Shown here in pieces: positions 13,279 through 24,690 of a stretch of DNA of 64,000 bases. Source of the stretch: Nomia melanderi (Eukaryota; Arthropoda; Insecta; Hymenoptera; Halictidae). The translations under genes and the position numbers were made by a program. Numbering within the stretch: position 1 is the first letter of the stretch; each line of letters begins with the position of its first letter. The notes beneath the pieces were generated by a model. That model saw only the letters and a program-made list of their open reading frames with translations. It had not been told where the DNA came from and made no database searches. The stretch spans positions 1,798,001 to 1,862,000 of the forward strand of contig NW_027475138.1 in NCBI RefSeq assembly GCF_051020985.1, read 5' to 3'.

Positions 13279-15220
13279 ACGCATGAATCTGTGCAACGGG
13301 AACGACCTCGGGCCACCAGGGGCCGAGAAAACCACAGTCTCATGGGGCCGGAAACTCAGGGTCAGGGGAAAATCCAATAAAGATCTGGTGATATCTCGGG
13401 TGCTATTACAGGTAGCGCAATATATCAAAGTGCATTACCTGTAGGAGGCCCTGGCGCATGAATCTGTGCAGCGGGAACGTCCTCGGACCTCCAGGGGCCG
13501 AGACAACGACCGTCTCATGGGGCCGGACACTCAGGGTCAGGGTAAAATCCAATATATATCTGGTGATATCTCGGGTGCTATTACAGATAGCGCAATAAAT
13601 CAAAGTGCATTGTCTGTAGGAGGCCCTGGCACATGAATCTGTGCAGCGGGAACGACCTCGGACCACCAGGGGCCGAGAAAAGCACAGTCTCATGGGGCCG
13701 GACACTCAGGGTCAGGGTAAAATCCAATATATATCTGGTGATATCTCGGGTGCTATTAGAGATAGCGCAATAAACCAAAGTGAATTATCTGCAGGAGGCC
13801 CTGGCGCATGAATCTGTGCAGCGGGAACGACCTCTGACCACCAGGGGCCGAAAAAACCACAGTCTCATGGGGCCGGTCACTCAGGGTCAGGGGAAAATCC
13901 AATATATATCTGGTGATATCTCTGGTGCTATTACAGATAGCGCAATAAATCAAAGTGCATTGTCTGTAGGAGGCCCTGGCGCATGAATCTGTGCAACGGG
14001 AACGCCCCCGGACCACCAGGGGCCGAGAAAACCACAGTCTCATGGGGCCGGACACTCAGGGTCAGGGGAAAATCCAATATATATCTGGTGATATCTCGGG
14101 TGCTATTAGAGATAGCGCAATAAACCAAAGTGCATTGTCTGTAGGAGGCCCTGGCGCATGAATCAGTGCAGCGGGAACGACCTCGGACGACCAGGGGCCG
14201 AGAAAACCACAGTCTCATGGGGCCGGACACTCAGGGTCCGGTGAAAATCCAATATATATCTGGTGATATCTCGGCTGCTATTACCGATAGCGCAATAAAT
14301 CAAAGTGCATTGTCTGTAGGAGGCCCTGGCGCATGAATCTGTGTAGCGGGAACGACCTCGGACGACCAGGGGCCGAGAAAACCACAGTCTCATGGGGCCG
14401 GACACTCAGGGTCAGGGGAAAATCCAATATATATCTGGTGATATCTCGGCTGCTATTACCGATAGCGCAATAAATCAAAGTGCATTGTCTGTAGGAGGCC
14501 CTGGCGCATGAATCTGTGCAGCGGGAACGACCTCGGAACACCAGGAACCGAGAAAACCACCGTCACATGGGGCCGGATACTCAGGGTCAGTGAAAAATCC
14601 AATATATATGTGGTGATATCTCGGGTGCTATTACAGATAGCGCAATAAATCAAAGTGAATTATCTGCAGTAGGCCCTGGCGCATGAATCTGTGCAGCGGG
14701 AACGACCTCGGTCCACCAGGGGCCGAGAAAACCACAGTCTCATGGGGCCGGACACTCAGGGTCAGGGGAAAATCCAATATAGATCTGGTGATATCTCGGG
14801 TGCTATTACAGATAGCGCAATAAATCAAAGTGCATTACCTGTAGGAGGCCCTGACGCATGAATCTGTGCAGCAGGAACGACCTCGGACCACCAGGGGCCG
14901 AGAAAAGCACAGTCTCATGGGCCCGGACACTCAGGGTCAGTGAAAAATCCAATATATATCTGCTGATATCTCGGGTGCTATTACAGATAGCGCAATAAAT
15001 CAAAGTGCATTGTCTGTAGGAGGCCCTGGCGCATGAATCTGTGCAGCGGGAACGACCTCGGACCACCAGGGGCCGAGAAAAGCACAGTCTCATGGGGCCG
15101 GACACTCAGGGTCAGGGTAAAATCCAATATATATCTGGTGATATCTCGGGTGCTATTAGAGATAGCGCAATAAACCAAAGTGAATTATCTGCAGGAGGCC
15201 CTGACGCATGAATCTGTGCA
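13279..15220 (+). repeat. 11-monomer HOR, copy 2 (1,925 bp)
   Basis: This copy repeats copy 1 at an offset of 1,925 bp. The match runs to ~15,220, where the next A/G difference (13,296 versus 15,221) marks the edge. A fragment of the same unit (about 570 bp) reappears at ~21,980-22,550, offset 10,150 bp or 58 monomers from ~11,830, showing that pieces of this HOR were moved farther along the array. Confidence 0.85.
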
Positions 15221-16529
15221 GCGGGAACGACCTCGGACCACCAGGGGCCGAAAAAACGACAGTCTCATGGGGCCGGTCACTCAGGGTCAGGGGAAAATCC
15301 AATATATATCTGGTGATATCTCGGGTGCTATTACAGATAGCGCAATAAATCAAAGTGCATTGTCTGTAGGAGGCCCTGGCGCATGAATCTGTGCAGCGGG
15401 AACGACCTCGGACCACCAGGGGCCGAAAAAACCACAGTCTCATGGGGCCGGTCACTCAGGGTCAGAGGAAAATCCAATGTATATCTGGTGATATCTCGGG
15501 TGCTATTACAGATAGCGCAATAAATCAAAGTGAATTATCTGCAGTAGGCCCTGCCGCATGAATCTGTGCAACGGGAACGACCTCGGACCACCAGCGGCCG
15601 AGAAAACCACAGTCTCATGGGGCCGGACACTCAGGGTCAGGGGAAAATCCAATATAGATCTGGTGATATCTCGGGTGCTATTACAGATAGCGCAATAAAT
15701 CAAAGTGCATTACCTGTAGGAGGCCCTGGCGCATGAATCTGTGCAGCGGGAACGTCCTCGGAACTCCAGGGGCCGAGACAACGACCGTCTCATGCGGCCG
15801 GACACTCAGGGTCAGGGGAAAATCCAATATATATCTGGTGATATCTCGGGTGCTATTACAGATAGCGCAATAAATCAAAGTTCATTGTCTGTAGGAGGCC
15901 CTGGCGCATGAATCTGTGCAACGGGAACGACCTCGGACCACCGGGGGCCGAGAAAACCACAGTCTCACGGGGCCGGACACTCAGGGTCAGGGGAAAATCC
16001 AATATAGATCTGGTGATATCTCGGGTGCTATTACAGATAGCGCAATAAATCAAAGTGAATTATCTGCAGGAGGCCCTGGCGCATGAATCTGTTTAACGGG
16101 AACGACCTCGGGCCACCAGGGGCCGAGAAAACCACAGTCTCATGGGGCCGGACACTCAGGGTCAGGGGAAAATCCAATATATATCTGGTGATATCTCGGG
16201 TGCTATTACAGGTAGCGCAATAAACCAAAGTGAATTATCTGCAGGAGGCCCTGGCGCATGAATCTGTGCAGCGGGAACGACCTCTGACCACCAGGGGCCG
16301 AAAAAACCACAGTCTCATTGGGCCGGTCACTCAGGGTCTGGGGAAAATCCAATATATATCTGGTGATATCTCGGGTGCTATTACAGATAGCGCAATAAAT
16401 CAAAGTGCATTGTCTGTAGGAGGCCCTGGCGCATGAATCTGTGCAACGGGAACGACCCCGGACCACCAGTGGCCGAGAAAACCACAGTCTCATGGGGCCG
16501 GACACTCAGGGTCAGGGGAAAATCCAATA
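15221..16529 (+). repeat. Transition zone between the 11-mer and 9/10-mer HORs
   Basis: About seven and a half monomers. The first is like the end of the 11-mer unit. A monomer with TCAGAGGAAAATCC and CCAATGTATATC is followed at once by one with TCTGCAGTAGG, a junction that is repeated at ~20,020-20,100. Monomers at ~15,680-16,200 match those at ~10,260 (offset 5,425) and ~20,930-21,480 (offset 5,250). Confidence 0.65.
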
Positions 16530-18279
16530 TATATCTGGTGATATCTCGGGTGCTATTAGAGATAGCGCAATAAACCAAAGTGCATTGTCTGTAGGAGGCC
16601 CTGGCGCATGAATCTGTGCAGCGGGAACGGCCTCGGAACACCAGGGACCGAGAAAACCACCGTCTCATGGGGCCGGATACTCAGGGTCAGTGAAAAATCC
16701 AATATATATGTGGTGATATCTCGGGTGATATTACAGATAGCGCAATAAATCAAAGTGAATTATCTGCAGTAGGCCCTGGCGCATGAATCTGTGCAGCGGG
16801 AACGACCTCGGACCACCAGGGGCCGAGAAAACCACAGTCTCATGGGGCCGGATACTCAGGGTCAGGGGAAAATCCAATATAGATCTGGTGATATCTCGGG
16901 TGCTATTACAGATAGCGCAATAAATCAAAGTGAATTATCTGCAGGAGGCCCTGGCGCATGAATCTGTGCAACGGGAACGACCTCGGGCCACCAGGGGCCG
17001 AGAAAACCACAGTCTCATGGGGCCGGACACTCAGGGTCAGGGGAAAATCCAATAAAGATCTGGTGATATCTCGGGTGCTATTACAGGTAGCGCAATATAT
17101 CAAAGTGCATTACCTGTAGGTGGCCCTGGCGCATGAATCTGTGCAGCGGGAACGTCCTCGGACCTCCAGGGGCCGAGAAAAGCACAGTCTCATGGGGCCG
17201 GACACTCAGGGTCAGGGTAAAATCCAATATATATCTGGTGATATCTCGGGTGCTATTAGAGATAGCGCAATAAACCAAAGTGAATTATCTGCAGGAGGCC
17301 CTGGCGCATGAATCTGTGTAGCGGGAACGACCTCGGACGACCAGGGGCCGAGAAAACCACAGTCTCATGGGGCCGGTCACTCAGGGTCAGGGGAAAATCC
17401 AATATATATCTGGTGATATCTCGGGTGCTATTAGAGATAGCGCAATAAACCAAAGTGAATTATCTGCAGGAGGCCCTGGCGCATGAATCTGTGTAGCGGG
17501 AACGACCTCGGACGACCAGGGGCCGAGAAAACCACAGTCTCATGGGGCCGGTCACTCAGGGTCAGGGGAAAATCCAATATATATCTGGTGATATCTCGGG
17601 TGCTATTAGAGATAGCGCAATACACCAAAGTGAATTATCTGCAGGAGGCCCTGGCGCATGAATCTGTGCAGCGGGAACGACCTCGGAACACCAGGCACCG
17701 AGAAAACCACCGTCTCATGGGGCCGGACATTCAGGGTCAGTGAAAAATCCAATATATATGTGGTGATATCTCGGGTGCTATTACAGATAGCGCAATAAAT
17801 CAAAGTGCATTGTCTGTAGGAGACCCTGGCGCATGAACCTGTGCAGCGGGAACGACCTCGGACCACCAGGGGCCGAGAAAACGACCGTCTCATGGGGCCG
17901 GACGCTCAGGGTCAGTGAAAAATCCAATATATATCTGGTGATATCTCGGGTGCTATTAGAGATAGCGCAATAAACCAAAGTGAATTATCTGCAGGAGGCC
18001 CTGGCGCATGAATCTGTGCAACGGGAACGACCTCGGACCACCAGGGGCCGAGAAAACGACCGTCTCATGGGGCCGGACACTCAGGGTCAGGGTAAAATCC
18101 AATATATATCTGGTGATATCTCGGGTGCTATTACAGATAGCGCAATAAATCAAAGTGCATTGTCTGTAGGAGGCCCTGGCGCATGAATCTGTGCAGCGGG
18201 AACGACCTCGGACCACCAGGGGCCGAGAAAAGCACAGTCTCATGGGGCCGGACACTCAGGGTCAGAGGAAAATCCAATG
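16530..18279 (+). repeat. 9/10-monomer HOR family, unit 1 (1,750 bp)
   Basis: Ten monomers that correspond to unit 2 at an offset of 1,750 bp over most of the length. The unit differs in two linked ways: the ACAACGACCG monomer and the AAAGCACAG monomer of unit 2 are fused into one hybrid (17,106-17,280), and the monomer with GTGTAGCGGG/GGACGACC is present twice in tandem (~17,280-17,630) where unit 2 has it once. One loss and one gain leave the length at ten monomers. Confidence 0.8.
17106..17280 (+). repeat. Hybrid monomer: unequal-crossover scar
   Basis: The first part (to ~17,167) has the TTACCTGTAGG and GTCCTCGGACCTCC variants of the monomer at 18,856. The rest, from ~17,179, has the GAAAAGCACAG variant and TATTAGAGATAG end of the monomer at 19,031. 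These two are adjacent in unit 2, so one exchange between neighbours, within the shared GGGGCCGAGA segment, explains the single hybrid and the loss of 175 bp. It also has a private GGTGGCCC near 17,120. Confidence 0.8.
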
Positions 18280-20029
18280 TATATCTGGTGATATCTCGGG
18301 TGCTATTAGAGATAGCGCAATAAACCAAAGTGCATTGTCTGTAGGAGGCCCTGGCGCATGAATCTGTGCAGCGGGAACGACCTCGGAACACCAGGGACCG
18401 AGAAAACCACCCTCTCATGGGGCCGGATACTCAGGGTCAGTGAAAAATCCAATATATATGTGGTGATATCTCGGGTGATATTACAGATAGCGCAATAAAT
18501 CAAAGTGAATTATCTGCAGTAGGCCCTGGCGCATGAATCTGTGCAGCGGGAACGACCTCGGACCACCAGGGGCCGAGAAAACCACAGTCTCATGGGGCCG
18601 GATACTCAGGGTCAGGGGAAAATCCAATATAGATCTGGTGATATCTCGGGTGCTATTACAGATAGCGCAATAAATCAAAGTGAATTATCTGCAGGAGGCC
18701 CTGGCGCATGAATCTGTGCAACGGGAACGACCTCGGGCCACCAGGGGCCGAGAAAACCACAGTCTCATGGGGCCGGACACTCAGGGTCAGGGGAAAATCC
18801 AATAAAGATCTGGTGATATCTCGGGTGCTATTACAGGTAGCGCAATATATCAAAGTGCATTACCTGTAGGAGGCCCTGGCGCATGAATCTGTGCAGCGGG
18901 AACGTCCTCGGACCTCCAGGGGCCGAGACAACGACCGTCTCATGGGGCCGGACACTCAGGGTCAGGGTAAAATCCAATATATATCTGGTGATATCTCGGG
19001 TGCTATTACAGATAGCGCAATAAACCAAAGTGCATTGTCTGTAGGAGGCCCTGGCGCATGAATCTGTGCAGCGGGAACGACCTCGGACCACCAGGGGCCG
19101 AGAAAAGCACAGTCTCATGGGGCCGGACACTCAGGGTCAGGGTAAAATCCAATATATATCTGGTGATATCTCGGGTGCTATTAGAGATAGCGCAATAAAC
19201 CAAAGTGAATTATCTGCAGGAGGCCCTGGCGCACGAATCTGTGTAGCGGGAACGACCTCGGACGACCAGGGGCCGAGAAAACCACAGTCTCATGGGGCCG
19301 GTCACTCAGGGTCAGGGGAAAATCCAATATATATCTGGTGATATCTCGGGTGCTATTAGAGATAGCGCAATACACCAAAGTGAATTATCTGCAGGAGGCC
19401 CTGGCGCATGAATCTGTGCAGCGGGAACGACCTCGGAACACCAGGCACCGAGAAAACCACCGTCTCATGGGGCCGGACATTCAGGGTCAGTGAAAAATCC
19501 AATATATATGTGGTGATATCTCGGGTGCTATTACAGATAGCGCAATAAATCAAAGTGCATTGTCTGTAGGAGACCCTGGCGCATGAACCTGTGCAGCGGG
19601 AACGACCTCGGACCACCAGGGGCCGAGAAAACGACCGTCTCATGGGGCCGGACGCTCAGGGTCAGTGAAAAATCCAATATATATCTGGTGATATCTCGGG
19701 TGCTATTAGAGATAGCGCAATAAACCAAAGTGAATTATCTGCAGGAGGCCCTGGCGCATGAATCTGTGCAACGGGAACGACCTCGGACCACCAGGGGCCG
19801 AGAAAACGACCGTCTCATGGGGCCGGACACTCAGGGTCAGGGTAAAATCCAATATATATCTGGTGATATCTCGGGTGCTATTACAGATAGCGCAATAAAT
19901 CAAAGTGCATTGTCTGTAGGAGGCCCTGGCGCATGAATCTGTGCAGCGGGAACGACCTCGGACCACCAGGGGCCGAGAAAAGCACAGTCTCATGGGGCCG
20001 GACACTCAGGGTCAGAGGAAAATCCAATG
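18280..20029 (+). repeat. 9/10-monomer HOR family, unit 2 (1,750 bp)
   Basis: Ten monomers, the fullest version of this HOR. Monomers at ~19,390-20,020 match ~17,640-18,270 (offset 1,750) and monomers at ~18,480-19,550 match ~20,055-21,130 (offset 1,575). Markers in order: AACACCAGGGACCG with CCCTCTC; a TCTGCAGTAGG monomer with AATATAGATC; AATAAAGATC; ACAACGACCG; AAAGCACAG; GTGTAGCGGG; CCAGGCACCG; AGACCCTGGCGC. Confidence 0.8.
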
Positions 20030-21130
20030 TATATCTGGTGATATCTCGGGTGCTATTACAGATAGCGCAATAAATCAAAGTGAATTATCTGCAGTAGGCC
20101 CTGGCGCATGAATCTGTGCAGCGGGAACGACCTCGGACCACCAGGGGCCGAGAAAACCACAGTCTCATGGGGCCGGATACTCAGGGTCAGGGGAAAATCC
20201 AATATAGATCTGGTGATATCTCGGGTGCTATTACAGATAGCGCAATAAATCAAAGTGAATTATCTGCAGGAGGCCCTGGCGCATGAATCTGTGCAACGGG
20301 AACGACCTCGGGCCACCAGGGGCCGAGAAAACCACAGTCTCATGGGGCCGGACACTCAGGGTCAGGGGAAAATCCAATAAAGATCTGGTGATATCTCGGG
20401 TGCTATTACAGGTAGCGCAATATATCAAAGTGCATTACCTGTAGGAGGCCCTGGCGCATGAATCTGTGCAGCGGGAACGTCCTCGGACCTCCAGGGGCCG
20501 AGACAACGACCGTCTCATGGGGCCGGACACTCAGGGTCAGGGTAAAATCCAATATATATCTGGTGATATCTCGGGTGCTATTACAGATAGCGCAATAAAT
20601 CAAAGTGCATTGTCTGTAGGAGGCCCTGGCGCATGAATCTGTGCAGCGGGAACGACCTCGGACCACCAGGGGCCGAGAAAAGCACAGTCTCATGGGGCCG
20701 GACACTCAGGGTCAGGGTAAAATCCAATATATATCTGGTGATATCTCGGGTGCTATTAGAGATAGCGCAATAAACCAAAGTGAATTATCTGCAGGAGGCC
20801 CTGGCGCATGAATCTGTGTAGCGGGAACGACCTCGGACGACCAGGGGCCGAGAAAACCACAGTCTCATGGGGCCGGTCACTCAGGGTCAGGGGAAAATCC
20901 AATATATATCTGGTGATATCTCGGGTGCTATTAGAGATAGCGCAATACACCAAAGTGAATTATCTGCAGGAGGCCCTGGCGCATGAATCTGTGCAGCGGG
21001 AACGACCTCGGAACACCAGGCACCGAGAAAACCACCGTCTCATGGGGCCGGACATTCAGGGTCAGTGAAAAATCCAATATATATGTGGTGATATCTCGGG
21101 TGCTATTACAGATAGCGCAATAAATCAAAG
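20030..21130 (+). repeat. 9/10-monomer HOR family, unit 3 (partial)
   Basis: Six monomers matching ~18,480-19,550 at offset 1,575. The monomer equivalent to 18,306 is skipped: unit 2's last monomer passes directly into the TCTGCAGTAGG monomer at ~20,055, so the period here is 9 instead of 10. The match ends at ~21,131, where TTCATTG replaces GCATTG and the sequence switches to the type seen at 15,880. Confidence 0.8.
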
Positions 21131-24100
21131 TTCATTGTCTGTAGGAGGCCCTGGCGCATGAATCTGTGCAACGGGAACGACCTCGGACCACCGGGGGCCG
21201 AGAAAACCACAGTCTCATGGGGCCGGACACTCAGGGTCAGGGGAAAATCCAATATAGATCTGGTGATATCTCGGGTGCTATTACAGATAGCGCAATAAAT
21301 CAAAGTGAATTATCTGCAGGAGGCCCTGGCGCATGAATCTGTTTAACGGGAACGACCTCGGGCCACCAGGGGCCGAGAAAACCACAGTCTCATGGGGCCG
21401 GACACTCAGGGTCAGGGGAAAATCCAATATATATCTGGTGATATCTCGGGTGCTATTACAGGTAGCGCAATAAATCAAAGTGCATTACCTGTAGGAGGCC
21501 CTGGCGCATGAATCTGTGCAGCGGGAACGTCCTCGGACCTCCAGGGGCCGAGACAACGACCGTATCATGGGGCCGGACACTCAGGGTCAGGGTAAAATCC
21601 AATATATATCTGGTGATATCTCGGGTGCTATTACAGATAGCGCAATAAATCAAAGTGCGTTGTCTGTAGGAGGCCCTGGCGCATGAATCTGTGCAGCGGG
21701 AACGACCTCGGACCACCAGGGGCCGAGAAAAGCACAGTCTCATGGGGCCGGACACTCAGGGTCAGGTTAAAATCCAATATATATCTGGTGATATCTCGGG
21801 TGCTATTAGAGATAGCGCAATAAACCAAAGTGAATTATCTGCAGGAGGCCCTGGCGCATGAATCTGTGCAGCGGGAACGACCTCTGACCACCAGGGGCCG
21901 AAAAAACCACAGTCTCATTGGGCCGGTCACTCAGGGTCTGGGGAAAATCCAATATATATCTGGTGATATCTCGGGTGCTATTAGAGATAGCGCAATAAAC
22001 CAAAGTGAATTATCTGCAGGAGGCCCTGGCGCATGAATCTGTGCAGCGGGAACGACCTCTGACCACCAGGGGCCGAAAAAACCACAGTCTCATGGGGCCG
22101 GTCACTCAGGGTCAGGGGAAAATCCAATATATATCTGGTGATATCTCGGGTGCTATTACAGATAGCGCAATAAATCAAAGTGCATTGTCTGTAGGAGGCC
22201 CTGGCGCATGAATCTGTGCAACGGGAACGCCCCCGGACCACCAGGGGCCGAGAAAACCACAGTCCCATGGGGCCGGACACTCAGGGTCAGGGGAAAATCC
22301 AATATATATCTGGTGATATCTCGGGTGCTATTAGAGATAGCGCAATAAACCAAAGTGCATTGTCTGTAGGAGGCCCTGGCGCATGAATCTGTGCAGCGGG
22401 AACGACCTCGGACGACCAGGGGCCGAGAAAACCACAGTCTCATGGGGCCGGACCCTCAGGGTCAGGGGAAAATCCAATATATATCTGGTGATATCTCGGC
22501 TGCTATTACCGATAGCGCAATAAATCAAAGTGCATTGTCTGTAGGAGGCCCTGGCGCATGAATCTGTGTAGCGGGAACGACCTCGGACGACCAGGGGCGG
22601 AGAAAACCACAGTCTCATGGGGCCGGACACTCAGGGTCAGGGGAAAATCCAATATATATCTGGTGATATCTCGGGTGCTATTAGAGATAGCGCAATACAC
22701 CAAAGTGAATTATCTGCAGGAGGCCCTGGCGCATGAATCTGTGCAGCGGGTACGACCTCGGAACACCAGGCACCGAGAAAACCACCGTCTCATGGGGCCG
22801 GACATTCAGGGTCAGTGAAAAATCCAATATATATGTGGTGATATCTCGGGTGCTATTACAGATAGCGCAATAAATCAAAGTGCATTGTCTGTAGGAGGCC
22901 CTGGCGCATGAATCTGTGCAGCGGGAACGACCTCGGACCACCAGGGGCCGAGAAAAGCACAGTCTCATGGGGCCGGACACTCAGGGTCAGGGTAAAATCC
23001 AATATATATCTGGTGATATCTCGGGTGCTATTAGAGATAGCACAATAAACCAAAGTGAATTATCTGCAGGAGGACCTGGCGCATGAATCTGTGCAGCGGG
23101 AACGACCTCGGACCACCAGGGGCCGAGAAAACGACCGTCTCATGGGGCCGGAAACTCAGGGTCAGTGAAAAATCCAATATATATCTGCTGATATCTCGGG
23201 TGCTATTACAGATAGCGCAATAAATCAAAGTGCATTGTCTGTAGGAGGCCCTGGCGCATGAATCTGTGCAACGGGAACGACCTCGGACCACCAGGGGCCG
23301 AGAAAACCACAGTCTCATGGGGCCGGACACTCAGGGTCAGGGTAAAATCCAAAATATATCTGGTGATATCTCGGGTGCTATTACAGATAGCGCAATAAAT
23401 CAAAGTGAATTATCTGCAGGAGGCCCTGGCGCATGAATCTGTGCAGCGGGAACGACCTCGGACCACCAGGGGCCGAAAAAACCACAGTCTCATGGGGCCG
23501 GACACTCAGGGTCAGGGTAAAATCCAATATATATCTGGTGATATCTCTGGTGCTATTACAGATAGCGCAATAAATCAAAGTGCATTACCTGTAGGAGGCC
23601 CTGGCGCATGAATCTGTGCAGCGGGAACGTCCTCGGACCTCCAGGGGCCGAGACAACGACCGTCTCATGGGGCCGGACACTCAGGGTCAGGGTAAAATCC
23701 AATATATATCTGGTGATATCTCGGGTGCTATTAGAGATAGCGCAATAAACCAAAGTGAATTGTCTGCAGGAGGCCCTGGCGCATGAATCTGTGCAGCGGG
23801 AACGACCTCGGACCACCAGGGGCCGAAAAAACCACAGTCTCATGGGGCCGGACACTCAGGGTCAGGGTAAAATCCAATATATATCTGGTGATATCTCGGG
23901 TGCTATTAGAGATAGCGCAATAAACCAAAGTGCATTGTCTGTAGGAGGCCCTGGCGCATGAATCTGTGCAGCGGGAACGACCTTGGAACACCAGGGACCG
24001 AGAAAACCACCGTCTCATGGGGCCGGACACTCAGGGTCAGTGAAAAATCCAATATATATGTGGTGATATCTCGGGTGCTATTACAGATAGCGCAATAAAT

Positions 24101-24690
24101 CAATGTGCATTGTCTGTAGGAGACCCTGGCGCATGAACCTGTGCAGCGGGAACGACCTCGGACCACCAGGGGCCGAGAAAACCACAGTCTCATGGGGCCG
24201 GACACTCAGGGTCAGGGGAAAATCCAATATATATCTGGTGATATCTCGGGTGCTATTAGAGATAGCGCAATAAACCAAAGTGAATTATCTGCAGGAGGCC
24301 CTGGCGCATGAATCTGTGCAGCGGGAACGACCTCGGACCACCAGGGGCCGAGAAAACTACCGTCTCATGGGGCCGGTCACTCAGGATCAGTGAAAAATCC
24401 AATATATATCTGCTGATATCTCGGATGCTATTACAGATAGCGCAATAAATCAAAGTGCATTGTATGTAGTTGGCCCTGGCGCATGAATCTGTGCAGCGGG
24501 AACGACCTCGGACCACCAGGGGCCGAAAAAACCGCAGTCTCATCGGGCCGGACACTCAGGGTCAGGGTAAAATCCAATATATATCTGGTGATATCTCGGG
24601 TGCTATTACAGATAGCGCAATAAATCAAAGTGCATTGTCTGTAGTAGGCCCTGGCGCTTGAATCTGTGCAGCGGGATCGACCTCGGACCT
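21131..24690 (+). repeat. Mosaic of the preceding HOR monomers, no indels
   Basis: About twenty monomers assembled from types seen at 10-21 kb: ~21,130-21,480 matches ~15,880-16,230 (offset 5,250), ~21,806-21,980 matches ~16,206 (offset 5,600), and ~21,980-22,550 matches ~11,830-12,400 (offset 10,150). The CCAGGCACCG monomer at ~22,740 matches ~20,990 (offset 1,750). No regular HOR period is visible beyond these patches. Confidence 0.65.
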
